NCBI GenBank assembly: GCA_963576735.1
Contig: OY755171.1
Span: 16,864,001-16,928,000 of the forward strand
From: Bedellia somnulentella
Taxonomy: Eukaryota; Arthropoda; Insecta; Lepidoptera; Bedelliidae
Length of the DNA stretch: 64,000 bases
Direction of reading: 5' to 3'
Position numbers and translations under genes: made by a program. The notes under the pieces were generated by a model. The model was given only the letters and a program-made list of their open reading frames with translations. It ran no database searches and was not told where the DNA came from. Below are positions 33,357-44,556 of the stretch, piece by piece. Within the stretch, counting starts at the first letter, position 1. Each line of letters opens with the position of its first letter.

Positions 33357-34694
33357 TATTTATTAAAACACTGTAACATATTTTTTATAATATTAATATA
33401 GAAGTATAGATTGGTTCTAACATATGTGTTATTATTACTCGGCGTGATCAAACCCGAAGTAGATATGCTTTGATATTCATGAATAGTTGCTAAGACCATG
33501 GGCATCTTTGTGCAGGTAGTCTTATTAGTGTAACAATGGAGCCCAATTCCACTGACGATCATAAAATAAATTGTTCCGTGTGTGAGTGAAACTCAATTCT
33601 ATTCATTACCTTCAACCTTTTACACTAACATTGGATAAAGTTATGCCTTTAAAAAGTACTAAGAGAGTTTTTTGGCACTAATATTTTCTAAATTAGGATT
33701 TTCAATGTGACCTTTTCGTTTAATACATTTGAGAGCATAATCCAATATTTACGAAATAAACTAAACTAGACTAATAAAAAATTTAATAGAGCTAAATGAA
33801 AATTTAATAAAACAACCTGACTACATAAAAAGAAGTCTAAAATTGTCGAAACAAGGAAGCTATACAAATACAAATTCAGTTATATAAGTATTCTCGTCAA
33901 AAATCCATTAAATATGAAATTAAATTCGTCCTATCACGACACGTAGATTATTCCATTTATTTAAACAAAATGTTTCAAAAGACCTGTTAAAAAAAAATGA
34001 TTTATTAATAAAATTAGATTGGATACTTAGATAAAAAGTTGGCCAATATGGTTCAGTAAAGTACGTGTTATATGAAAGTATATTAAGTAGAATAGGCCCA
34101 CTGGCATGATCTCGTCGATGCAATTTGCATTCTAAACACGTATCAGCTTCTGTCCTAATGATATTATGCCTCGATCTGCAACGCACTGCCATTTATTATC
34201 AGTCTGCCAGCCCCTTTAGCCGCGGCGCAAATTATAGGTTTACAATTTCTCAGGTCATGCAAAAATAACTTCTAAAAATTTCCAAGAATGAATATTACAT
34301 ACAATGTAAGCACGATCATATTCCCATCAAGGAGCTGCCAGGGCTTTGGGATCAAATATAAATTCGTCAATTAATTATTACGAAGTTTTTAATGGCCTAT
34401 TTGAATGATTCGAGAGTGAACTGATATGATAACCTTAATGTATTTTATCACTATAAAACTTTTAGATGGTTAATATAAAATAAAGTATGCGAGATTACAT
34501 TGCGTAAGTATTAACAAAATGGCATGCATGACAGAGAATAGAGACACAGCAGAGATAGAGCAATGCTGTTTTAAGCCGAACCTATATGCCGTCGCTTTGT
34601 AGCATGTTAACAAACCCCATTATTGAATTATAGGTTGATAAATACATTTACATAAGTCCGATTTAAACATAATGCATTATATTTCTAAACATTA
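33357..34694. other. no recognisable gene or repeat
   Basis: A 90-codon minus-strand open stretch (33920-34192) was examined and shows no family motif. Confidence 0.4.
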
Positions 34695-34790
34695 CATATA
34701 CTACATATGTATATAAACTCAAGCCATTTGTTTCGATTGAGGTAGGCAGATATTGTTATTCGCCATTTATCATAATAGTAAAGTTGCAAA
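34695..34790 (-). repeat. RTE-type LINE, degenerate 3'-end fragment
   Basis: CATATGTATATAAACTCAAG, CCATTTGTTTCGATTGAGGT, then AGGCAGATATTG and TTCGCCATTT, follow the RTE tail with many substitutions. Confidence 0.5.
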
Positions 34791-35249
34791 AAATGATATA
34801 TTTTGTATGCAGAATAGTATGATTTGGTATGGTTGTACACTCATGCATATTTAAAAAAGTAGAATATAACTGCTATAAATTTTCTGTCCCCTAATCCATG
34901 GTCATCCGGACCCTTGCATTAGTAAGCGGACATGAAAATGCTATAACCTCCAAAGGGTTGAAATTTGGAGGGTTGACTTTAAAATACTTGGTTTAAGTGT
35001 GTAAAAAGTAATTTTTACATGGATTGATTCATATATAAATAGCAAGTAAAAATGTGTTACAGTCATATACTTTTTACAAAAATATAAACTTTTTAAAATA
35101 GAATTTCAAAAGTTACAAGTATTATTTTGTGATTTTTATTATAATTTATAATGCTACCAAAATAATAAGTTTAAAGTTATCACTTAATTGATGTCCTGAG
35201 TAATGCCGTATTAAGGCTAACTACTTATCACAGGTACATACAGATATAT

Positions 35250-35990
35250 CTGTTAATTTGCTGGGGGGATAAGAATAAATTATATTTTAATTCGAGGAAA
35301 TGTGCAGTAATTACATTTAGTAAAAAACAGACGGTTTACCATTACCGGTATCAAATTAAGGAGGAAGTTCTGCCCAGAGTGCAGTCTGTTAGGGATTTAG
35401 GGGTTAATTTTACCTCAGATCTATCTTTTAGTTCTCACATCATTGATATTTGTAAGAAGGCGTTTAGAACTTTGGGTTTTGTAATTCGAACTGCACGAGA
35501 TTTTACAAATATTAATGCAATTAAAGCCCTTTACAATTGTTTAGTTAGGACAAAATTAGAATTAAACGCAGTCATCTGGGCTCCCCATGAAACTAAGTAT
35601 ATGAGACTATACTAGATTTTTGGTAGGTATATCCATTCTACCCATTAATGTATCCCACTAAATTTGTTTTAGGTATGGTAGGGTACAACACATTAGAAGG
35701 AAGACGTGATCTTACTTTAATGGTGTTTATTCTAAGGGTGTTAAGGGGGAGTATTTATAATCCTACTATACTAGGCACATTAAATTTGGCGGTACCTAGT
35801 GGGACTTTGAGACGACGACGGGGAAGACTTTTTTAAATTCCTCAGTCACGGACGAATTTGTTCATAGAGAGTCCGATTATTCGAGCGCAAATCGCACTTG
35901 GCAATATATCGGAAGAGGTGGATATATTTGCGTGTTCTTGGTGTGACTTCCAATGTGCTGCACTAAAGTATTTATGTTATAATAAGGTGT
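35250..35990 (+). pseudogene. Jockey-like reverse transcriptase C-terminal half
   Basis: Plus-strand pieces: NKLYFNSRKCAVITFSKK, then VRDLGVNFTSDLSFSSHI, then AFRTLGFVIRTARDF, ALYNCLVRTKLELNAVIW and, in another frame, KFVLGMVGYNTLEGRRDL and VLRGSIYNP. The 'KCxxITFS...DLGVxxDxxLxFxxHI...A...LGF..R...' order is typical of the thumb and C-terminal region of Jockey-type LINE polymerases. The YADD region upstream is not preserved. A stop after TKYMRLY and a shift near 35615-35648 show that it is dead. Confidence 0.75.
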
Positions 35991-36117
35991 AGAAATAAAT
36001 AATAATTTATAATAAGTATAATATCATGTGAAATGCAATCGCTTTAGGTATAACCCGTAAAGATTTCATTTTTTGTTAAATAAAAAATAAAAAAATCGGT
36101 TTTCACAACGTTTTATT

Positions 36118-36275
36118 ACAGCCATTAGTTCTAAAAGAGACAGCTAGAGCTACAAAATCTGAAATCATAAGCCACTTTTGGAAGTAGAGTGGAAATAAGG
36201 TTGTAAAATAAATCACGTAGATTCCCGTAGAAGGAAAATAGTAAGTGCTATTCCAGACCGACAATACACAGCTAT
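36118..36275 (-). repeat. SINE A, degenerate and internally deleted
   Basis: CAGCTAGAGCTACAAAATCT, ATAAGCCACTTTTGGAAGTA and ATTCCAGACCGACAATACAC keep SINE A order. The GGAGACC block is lost. Confidence 0.55.
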
Positions 36276-36956
36276 CAAAAATTGTTCTTGTTATATAAAT
36301 GTTACATTAATATATAATATATATATTCAGATCTGTCCAACTTCTTACGCTGTGAGCATGCATAAGTAAATGGCGGACGGCAACTTATGTCGACTAAAAA
36401 GGAAGCTGTCACATGTAAACTATTTTCGTTGAATCATAGGCTTGTTATTAAAGTAAAATATCACTATCTACGCTTATCCTTCACGTGATTAAAAAACTAC
36501 ATTATATTCAAGAAAATCTCACGGAAAAATACCCTGGCACTAACACTAGAGAAACAATGAAAAGCTTTGCAACAGCTTTATAATAGCTTCATAACGCCAA
36601 CACTTTATCTTAGAGGCTATTATTGCGTTTAAATATTGCAAGCTCCAGGATATTACAGGTAATAGTCGACTAATAGCTAATTGGTAGACACGTGCCTGCA
36701 GCATGAGAGATTATCTATAAAAGCGGGAAAACCGCGTAGACAATAAGAAATATGTGCTTTAAAATTGCGCTCCGATCAATAGGTTTACTTGCGAGCGTGC
36801 TCGAGACGGGAACTGTGAGGAAACGTCTTACCTACTTGTAATCACAGGTACTAATGCTAAAATTGGATCCATATTTGGTCAGATTAAAAAAATATCCTCT
36901 TATACTATTTTTAATTATACATGTTAAAAACAGAAATCATATCTTACAATTAAACC
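36276..36956. other. no recognisable gene or repeat
   Basis: Nothing supported. Confidence 0.4.
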
Positions 36957-37168
36957 CACATGGCTGAGTTGTACTTAGTCATGTGACAGTGTATTCGTAC
37001 AAAACGGCGATAGGCCTGCCCCCTATCACGTGAGTACACTGTCCATGCAAAACGTGGGTACTCTGAACACCAGGTGACAAAGTCACGTGATGTTCAGAAG
37101 TATTAGTACCTCTGCCAACCCCTTCGGGGATATTGGGCGTGAACGTTTATGTTATGTTTATGTTATAT
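36957..37168 (+). mobile_element. SINE C, 5'-truncated (no tRNA head)
   Basis: CACATGGCTGAGTTGTACTT through CGGCGATAGGCCTGCCCCCT to GATATTGGGCGTGAACGTTT and a (TTATG)n tail. The first ~165 bp with the A and B boxes is absent, as expected of 5' truncation during reverse transcription. Confidence 0.8.
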
Positions 37169-37487
37169 CTTACAATTACAACGGCAATTGAAACAGTCAG
37201 TAATCATATATTTATTTTTACTAAAAATGACTTACTAGATAGACTTGTTCTGTCAGTTTAGGTCAAAGGAGATAGAACTTCAGAAACATATTTTTTTCAG
37301 CCATTTTTTAGTTAGCAAGCGGTAATATTTCGGGATACAATTAAATTTTAGTTACAGTTAGAAAATGTTGAAGAGAAAATCTGTGCTAGATTTCCGATTT
37401 TTTTACAAACGGAGATAGGGAACGCAATCACTACTTAAAAGTGTAAAAAGAAACAAAGGATAGAAGAATTACGCACTGGCAGCCATT
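37169..37487. other. no recognisable gene or repeat
   Basis: Nothing supported. Confidence 0.4.
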
Positions 37488-37559
37488 GACACGGTAGCTC
37501 AATGGCAGAGCGACGGGGGCGTATACCTGAGGTCGCGGGTTCGATTCCCGCCTGTGTCG
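37488..37559 (+). tRNA. tRNA-like sequence, probably a pseudogene or SINE head
   Basis: 72 nt fit the cloverleaf spacing. The acceptor arm GACACGG pairs with CTGTGTC (one G-T pair), the D arm is GCTC/GAGC with A box TAGCTCAATGGC, and the T arm is GCGGG/CCCGC with B box GGTTCGATTCC. The anticodon arm fails: ACGGG and ACCTG pair at only two positions and position 33 is not T, so no anticodon can be read. A working tRNA is unlikely. Both polymerase III boxes are intact, so transcription is possible. Confidence 0.4.
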
Positions 37560-37595
37560 AAATTTTTCTTTCCTTTATTTATTCTTTATTTATAA

Positions 37596-37730
37596 GACTA
37601 TTCCTTTATCCAAATAAATGTGAAATATTATAAATATATAGGAAAATACGTTGCATCAATGAAATGACTATTCCTTTATCCAAATAAATGTAAAATATTA
37701 TAAATATATAGGAAAATACGTTGCATCAAT
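37596..37730 (+). repeat. tandem duplication, two 65-bp units with 70-bp period
   Basis: GACTATTCCTTTATCCAAAT, ending ACGTTGCATCAAT, occurs at 37596-37660 and 37666-37730 with a single mismatch (GTGAAA to GTAAAA). The units are separated by GAAAT. Near identity means a recent event. Confidence 0.9.
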
Positions 37731-38380
37731 ATAACATTTAGCTTTGATTTGGCTAAGAATAGTGCACTCCCATCATTTTGTCTAACAAGGCCACTAAGAT
37801 CTCTCTCTCTCTATGTGATTAATGAAGGTGTTGGTTAATATGTCCTTTTTCACATTTTTTTAATTTCACCTTATTTTGTTGCCTAAATCGCTTCATGAAA
37901 AAGCTACAACTCATTGGAATACAACAAAGATTGAATGAATTGAACATGAGTAAAAATGAATTGATATATGTTTGTAATGGATATAGCGCATTCATCTCTG
38001 TAATCGCTAATAGCAGTGAAACCCCTAATAAGGAGTTGGTAATAGTGTCTAGAAACAATATGTTCACTATAAATATTAGAAATATTCTGTTTTTTAGCCA
38101 TTAGTAATGTCTCCAGTACACGTCAGACCAGTCCTCTCAGTGAGACAACTTTACAAACTCGAGTACAACTTATAAGGACAAAGTATTTGCTAAACCGCTG
38201 CTCCATGTCTACTTTGACGTATTCTGCCTCGGTCGAAAAGTGTGACAATAGACAATTATTAATTTTTGTAATGAAATAAGAATGCTGTACTAATACACTT
38301 TTTAAACTCTCGCGGTTTGTAGACATTATATATAATAATAATTGGGATCAACCAACGAATATTTTTACGACGACGAATTT
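37731..38380. other. no recognisable gene or repeat
   Basis: Three overlapping open stretches of 65-82 codons on both strands are mutual shadows. A short CT run occurs at 37801-37812. Confidence 0.4.
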
Positions 38381-38632
38381 GCTGTGTAGTGTCGGCTTAG
38401 AATAGCACTACCCCATTTCTTCCGGTGGGTGTACGTAAGGGGCGACTAACGGTATTGGGGCTTTTAAGGGGTTTTCGGGCGATGCGGTTGGAGACCCATC
38501 ACCAACAACCTTTACTTTACCATCATTTCCCCACTCAACTTTCCAAAAGTGGCTGAGGAATTTTTAATTCCTTAGTTCTGGCTACCTCTTTTATGGATTT
38601 ATAGCCGTGAGTATATGTATGTATGTATGTAT
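38381..38632 (+). mobile_element. SINE A, full length
   Basis: GCTGTGTAGTGTCGGCTTAG to ATAGCCGTGAGTATATGTAT with (GTAT)n. One of the best preserved copies, with CTTCCGGTGGGTGTACGTAA and GGGCGATGCGGTTGGAGACC. Confidence 0.88.
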
Positions 38633-38719
38633 TTTTAAATCACTTACGTGATATGTTTGCCCGACGTTTCGGCACACCTACTGTCAGCCCGGTAATACGG
38701 CACCAGTAGGTAGGTAGGT

Positions 38720-39045
38720 AGTAGTGCATAAATGCTGTACTAGTTCCTACGTTTATGTGTGGATTTATGAATCTTGGATTTGGCAGACGAAGCATAGGAG
38801 CAGAGTGCATGTAGCATCATGCAGTTGAGATGAGATCGCTCGGCAAAAAAAAATTGTTAGGATATGTGTTCGAACGAAAAATAGTGTAATTAATGAAAGA
38901 TGATATTGTAAATAAGATAGAAAAATGAATGTTAAGATCGTTTGCGCACATAGAGGAATGGATAATACTAAATTGGTGAAAGATATTTATAGAGCCAATG
39001 TGGATGGTAATATAAGTAGAAGGCAATCACAGAGGGGGGACACAT
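38720..39045 (+). pseudogene. RTE-type LINE, ORF C-terminal fragment
   Basis: GCTGTACTAGTTCCTACGTT, then GAATCTTGGATTTGGCAGAC (ESWxWQ), GAGATGAGATCGCTC (EMRS) and AAATTGGTGAAAGATATTTA (KLVKDIY) match the C-terminus of the RTE at 17432-17760. Stops and small deletions are frequent. Its 3' UTR is missing. Confidence 0.65.
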
Positions 39046-39349
39046 CTATATGCGTGAGTAGATGTACTTACGTGAGTATGTACCTATTTTAGATCACCAA
39101 TCTATGCTGGCGTCTTTGATAATGATTCAAGATTTCACACAAAAGAAAGGTGTTTGTCAAATTAACATTTTAATTTTATCAATTGCATAAAAAAATACTC
39201 AACGGAGATAGAACAAAACGTTTAAAAAGATAAGATTAATATTGATACTGTAAATTTTGTTATAATAGGTACTCGTTTATTGATAGTATAATTATCTCTA
39301 TATATATATAAATATATATGTATTTGATTAACCTAATCAAAAATATAGA
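39046..39349. other. no recognisable gene
   Basis: Includes an (AT)n run near 39295-39320. Confidence 0.4.
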
Positions 39350-39661
39350 AAAAGGAAGGTTAAGATGATTGGGGCACATAAAGAGGATGGATGAAGGATG
39401 AGGAATTTATAAGGAAATTTATAGAGCTACGGTGGATGGTAATGTTATAAGAGGACGACCTGGGAGGACACATTTGGATCAAACAGAGAGTGTGCTCAAA
39501 AAGGCAGGCGTCCGTAGCATGAAGAATAAAAGAGCATATATTTAAAGATTGATGGATGTAAATGAAGCTAGAGAGGTTTGCCAGGATCGCACAAAGTCGC
39601 AATCGATAGTCCCAGCCTACCCCAACGGAAACTGATGGCGAGAGTATATGTATGTATGTAT
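39350..39661 (+). mobile_element. RTE-type LINE, 5'-truncated 3' end
   Basis: From AAGATGATTGGGGCACATAA (the 'RWFGHIE' part) through CGACCTGGGAGGACACATTT, CATGAAGAATAAAAGAGCAT and TAGTCCCAGCCTACCCCAAC to GGCGAGAGTATATGTATGTA. It retains the end of the coding region and the complete 3' UTR and tail. Confidence 0.8.
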
Positions 39662-40439
39662 GACCTTACCATTAAAAGGTTACTTGGAAGAAATCGCTTT
39701 TAATGATAAGACCGCCAATTGAACTTTGGTTATTAAAATATATTTTTTTATAAATGTTTTTTATGCGCATTAAATTCTATTCTATATTATATTATTATAT
39801 GCTGTTAATAATACTCCTTTTGTACTATTAATACAATTCTCACTTGAATTCGGAAACCATTCCGATCGCCATCTATATTTCTCTAAACAACCCCGAATAC
39901 GGGACAAGCAGCCCAGTACTGTTTTGACATCTAATTAAGCAGCACAGAAACCGGTGCTGGAGACAAAGGATTGAAATATTTACCCTAATTAGGGGATTTT
40001 ATCTATCAAATATAAATCTAAAACGACCAGTTCCACTTTCTAGTGTAATACCATACAATTGTGTCCGATAATGTAGCGCCATTGATTGTAGCAAAGTGGT
40101 TGCGTCGCGTAGTTGCAAGGAAAGTGTCTACTGATCTGATTTAGGCTATGGAGCGTAGGTAATGAAAACTGATTATAATGTACCGTTAGTACATTATGAT
40201 ACAAGTAAGGAAATTTAGTTATTTTTGTCCATATTTGTAAAAAAAACTCTGCATGTTCTATGAGAAAATCAAAATAATAAAAAATATACTATAAATGTTT
40301 TGAAATATATATGTACACGCTACATCACATAACTTAAACTGACGAATAGAATCTTGTTCATCATTTTGATTTAACGTTAACTAATCCATCAACATCCTTT
40401 AAACGCTTTTTAATCTTTGAAATTATAATATCATATTAT
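39662..40439. other. no recognisable gene or repeat
   Basis: Nothing supported. Confidence 0.4.
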
Positions 40440-41605
40440 ATTTGCCGTGTGTTGACGGCATAGAATAGCCAACACCCCTTTACTTCCCATGGGGGTCGTA
40501 AAAGGCGACATAGGGACTACCAGTGAATGGGCAGCATTCAACTGAGTATTATGAAGATCTTACTGCGATCGCCAACCCGCATGCCAAGCGTGGCGATTAT
40601 GGCAATAATCCCCCTAATTACGGACGCAGTAAAACATCGGCCCCAAGTCCCTGGCGGCCCCACTATTCCTGGCTACGGCAACGGTTATGGTAACGGGGGG
40701 GCAGGGGTTGCTAAGAATCCCCGGCAGAGATCCGGCTGCCACAAACGACAACCTTAGCTGAATCTGGCAACATACAACACGCTGACGCTGCGGAACGACG
40801 AGAAGCTCGCAGAACTGGAGGAAGTGATGAGCTAGTTGCGATGGGACATAAAGGATTATCGGTAGTCATAAGAGCGGGTGAGGACACGATATCGTTGAAG
40901 TTAGGTAACTTGTTTTATTTCCGGGAGGGTGACCAGCTGTCTCAGGGTGGTGTAGGGTTTATCGTTCACAAGTCCCTAGTAAATAACGTGGTGCAGATCG
41001 AGAGTGTGTCGACGAGGGTAGCGTACCTTATACTCAGAATCAGCAAAAGGTATTCGCTGAAGGTCATACAGGTTTACGCAACGACCTCAAAACACTCCGA
41101 TGATGAGATGGAGAAAATGTATGAGGATATATCCCGAGCCATGCATTCGTCCAACCAAAAGTTCACTTCACCATTGTTATGGGGGATTTTCACGCAATAC
41201 TCGGCAAACGAGACGGTGATGATGATGAGTTGAGAGTAGGGAAATTTGGATATGGGAGACGCAATGCCCGTGGCCATATGCTAGCCAGTTTTATGGAGAA
41301 GGAGGGCATCTTTTGTATGAATTTCTTCTTCAAAAAACAGGAGCAGCGGAAGTGAACATGGATGAGTCCTGATAGTATGACAAAAAATGAGATGGATTTC
41401 ATCATGCCGACTAAAAAGCATATTTTCAATGATGTCTCTGTGATCAGTGCGGTTAAAACAGGGAACGATCGACGATTAGTTAGGGGCAAATTGCAAATCA
41501 AATGTGAGCTCGTACGACGTCAGCTGATGAAACCACGCTCCGTCCGACACCACTTCAAATCCAAGACCCCGAAATCCGTTATTAAAAAAATATACGCGTA
41601 AGAAC
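40440..41605 (+). pseudogene. second RTE-like LINE, 5' end with endonuclease domain (broken)
   Basis: It starts TTTGCCGTGTGTTGACGGCA, TAGAATAGCC, a relative of the SINE A and RTE 5' end. Coding pieces follow: LATYNTLTLRNDEKLAELEE, then GNLFYFREGDQLSQGGVGFI, RISKRYSLKVIQVYATTSKH, IVMGDFHAILGKRDG, DELRVGKFGYGRRNARGHML, MSPDSMTKNEMDFIMPTKKH and VKTGNDRRLVRGKL. This is an EEP-type LINE endonuclease, often labelled craniofacial development protein 2-like in databases. Family motifs are altered: GDFN is GDFH, and the terminal SDHR is NDRR. There is a stop after VMS and one in RK*TW, plus a frameshift near 41170. Sequence after about 41605, including the RT, is absent. Confidence 0.78.
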
Positions 41606-42384
41606 ATTAAAAATTTGTCACCATGACTGTTGTTATGAATCATCAGTTAAGGAACTGAATGTGTTAGTTTCATATACCATTTCTCTAAAAACTTTAAATA
41701 AGCCTTCGCAACAAAATCTTTTCATTGCATTGGTTCATACTCCCCAGCTCAAAACCTCGCCATAATGCATACTTTATTCATCGTTAAATAAGATATCGCT
41801 CTCTTATCGCCAACAAAAATGCGATCATTAAATTGCAATAAGATACTCCTTAGGATAAACGCCGAGCCACGGGCGAAAATATAAAGCCTTATTCGCTGCA
41901 GGATACGACACATTAAAACATTTTGTTTCTTTGTCTAGAAGTATGCGAAAGAGTGAGTAGACAACAAACTTAAGTTTGTAATAATCTTAAGTGTTTATCT
42001 CTGGAGTATGAGGTTTCTTAACAGGCGTGTTTCGATATCATCTGCATATACTATGACTAATTCAATTTGTCATGCCTTATTTTATAGTATGATATTGAAG
42101 TGGACAGGTAGACAAACGATTTTGCTATGCCGCCGTGGCTATTTTTGGATGCGTCTTCTGTATTGAAGTAATTGAAAGTACCTTTTGTATTTTCAATTGA
42201 GAAATAATCTTTGTATACAACAGGCTACGAAGACGAAGAACACGCTCTTTTCTTTTATTTCGATACCTACTCAGAGGTAAAATTATTAAAGAATGATAAG
42301 CTATAGAATAACATATTTTGTTGTTAGATGGTGGTCAAAAGAAAGTTGTTATCATACCGACTGACTCATTTAACTAAACCTTTA
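41606..42384. other. no recognisable gene or repeat
   Basis: Nothing supported. Confidence 0.4.
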
Positions 42385-42510
42385 CGCCGTATATCTCCGA
42401 TGGGGTGGTAGAGGTACTAATACTTCTGAACATCTTGTGACATTGTCACCTGGTATTACGAGTAGCCGTTGGTACATATACACTGTCATATGATTAAGTA
42501 TAACTTACTA
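42385..42510 (-). repeat. SINE C, 3'-end fragment
   Basis: ATATCTCCGATGGGGTGGTA, GAGGTACTAATACTTCTGAA and TGACATTGTCACCTGG follow SINE C's last ~120 bp. A likely remnant of its head (GACCCGGGATTTGAAACC) lies nearby at 42645-42692, so the two may be pieces of one old copy. Confidence 0.6.
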
Positions 42511-42787
42511 ATATTGGTTCAATTCATTTATTTGCATTCTAGCTATACAGGTAAGATCTTTAAGGTTTAGGATCTGAAGCATTTAAGGTATACGATGCTA
42601 TCCCTCATCGCTTAAAACCGAAAATTAACCTCAAATATGACATTAGAAAAAGACAAATTGCTGTAGTTCCGACCCGGGATTTGAAACCTATATATCAAAC
42701 TTTTATATATTATTTTTATAAAAACTTCAAAGTTATTTTTTTATAAATATAAAAAATTGTGACACACATACGTCACGAACATCTATA

Positions 42788-42885
42788 TACTGATGGCTAT
42801 AACTCCCACTTTTGGAAGTTGAGAAGGGCGAAAGATTTTCAGTTTACGGTTCTTGGTGATGAGTCTTCAACCACTACGCCTATAT
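42788..42885 (-). repeat. SINE A, degenerate fragment
   Basis: ATACTGATGGCTATAACTCC, CACTTTTGGAAGTTGAGAAG and GGTGATGAGTCTTCAACCAC. The AGAGCTAAGGAATT block is deleted. Confidence 0.55.
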
Positions 42886-42904
42886 ATAAAAATATATATG
42901 GACA

Positions 42905-43656
42905 CATTTGTTCATGGACATGACTGTCTGATAGAGTTGCGTGAAGTTGCGAGATGCGAGTGCGATTCATCATCAAATGCCTCCCTATGCTGTTGATCAA
43001 GTGTTACTTGGATTGTCCGTCGGTTAAAGAGTTGTAAGAGACGATAAATATTGCATGCGCGTCTTTTGAAAAAAAGGGAATTAGGGTGAATGTGGAAAAA
43101 ACCAAAACCGTGGTTTCTGTGAGAGAGAGGAGAATATGACCGAATGCGTATTTGAGATAATGGTAAGAAAGTGGAAACAACGAACGAAAGTGGAACAAGT
43201 GAAAGAGTTTGTATATCTGGAAAGTTTGTTTTCTAGGGATGAAAAATGTGATATCGAGAGAAGGTTGAAAAAGGGTAATGCGATTAATAGAGCGCTGAAC
43301 AGTCAGTAATAGAACGAAAAGGCCCGAACAGCAGTTCATGATGCTGTTCTAGTTCCTACGCTTATGTATGACAGTGAAAGTTGGGGGTGGCAGAAGAAGA
43401 GTGAGAGCAGAGTGAAGAGATAAGGACCCTCAGAAAATATAGAAAAAGGAATGGGTGATACTAAATTGGTGAAAGATATTTATAGAGCCAATGTGCATAG
43501 TAATATTAGTAGAAGACGACCATGGAGGGTTCATTTAGATCAAATATAGAATGAATCTAAAAAGATCGAGATACGTAAACGAAGCTTGAGAGGTTTGCCA
43601 GGATAATACAAAATGGCGTCCGATATTCTTTGCCTACCCAATGGGAATGTATGTAT
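42905..43656 (+). pseudogene. RTE-type LINE, RT C-terminal half to 3' end
   Basis: TGTTGATCAAGTGTTACTTG matches the LYADDQVLL region with damage. GGGAATTAGGGTGAATGTGG and AAAAAACCAAAACC (GIRVNVEKTKT), GTGAAAGAGTTTGTATATCT (VKEFVYL) and GATATCGAGAGAAGGTTGAA (DIERRLK) follow. The 3' UTR ends CTTTGCCTACCCAATGGGAA, TGTATGTATA. Numerous stops, and parts between 43395 and 43460 are missing. Confidence 0.7.
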
Positions 43657-44393
43657 AAATGTTCGGACATATTTCACAAATGAAAAGCTTAAAAAGCAAA
43701 GCTCTGAAGCGTCGGCTTAGAATAGCACTAATCAATTTCTTCCGCAAGCGAAGACTTAGGATAACACATAAAACTTTAAAAAACGTACAGGAAAGTAAAA
43801 GTATAATAAATTTTGTATCGAAGGCTGTGGCAATTATTTAACCATTAAGGCTGCAGGAAAGGGCACCTACGTAATTTAAAATATGTTGCTAAAATATATA
43901 ACGTTTTTTATGTATGAATTGCATTACCAAAAATGAAAGCATAAATGCTCTGCTACGCGTACAAAGCCAGAGCGGACCGATACACCAAAATATGATTTGA
44001 AAAATCCTACCTGGTTAGTAGATTGTATGATGAAAACATACGAAGAATACACAAATTATCCCTACACAGAAACAAATAATTAAGAAAAATCATTTATAAA
44101 CGTTTTCAATATTAAACCAAACGCAACATCATTATTGGATCCACGTGAAAGGATGGTAATTTATGATATTTATCATCATCTGCAATCTTATTGTTATTCA
44201 TTCCCAGCGAAACTTACGGTGAAGAGGTTATTAAATAAAAAAGATGAAAGCAAATATTAAAAAAGATATTTATTTGCTGTATACACACACAACACATTGC
44301 ATACAAGACACAATAGAATAACAACACGAATTACAAAAAAAAAACAAAAAAATTAAGAGAAAATATACACATACACATAGTAATCTATACTTA
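43657..44393. other. unrecognised, with scraps of SINE A head and Helitron D
   Basis: GCGTCGGCTTAGAATAGCAC at about 43710-43730 is a SINE A 5' scrap. AACCATTAAGGCTGCA at about 43840 is the inverse of the family D Helitron block TGCAGCCTTAATGGTT. GCTACGCGTACAAAGCCAGA, GCGGACCGATACACC at 43953-43988 recalls a Helitron end without CTAG. AAGATATTTATTTGCTGTAT near 44265 recalls the insertion at 4554. Confidence 0.35.
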
Positions 44394-44502
44394 TAATAAA
44401 TCTGTAGAGAGGTCAATTCTGTACATGAAATATATTTTCAAAATAACTATCAGGTGGTGATTAGGGATCGATACTGATGCCAAAAATGCAATCAGTAAAA
44501 TT

Positions 44503-44556
<54 letters not shown>

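Noticed and set aside
33920..34192. 90-codon minus-strand frame with a few Cys/His
   Set aside because: Only a scattered Cys/His pattern (CLECKLHRRDH) without a second metal-binding half. Most likely chance.
37596..37730. Regularly spaced repeats considered as CRISPR-like
   Set aside because: Only two units with a 5-bp spacer in a eukaryotic context; a simple tandem duplication.
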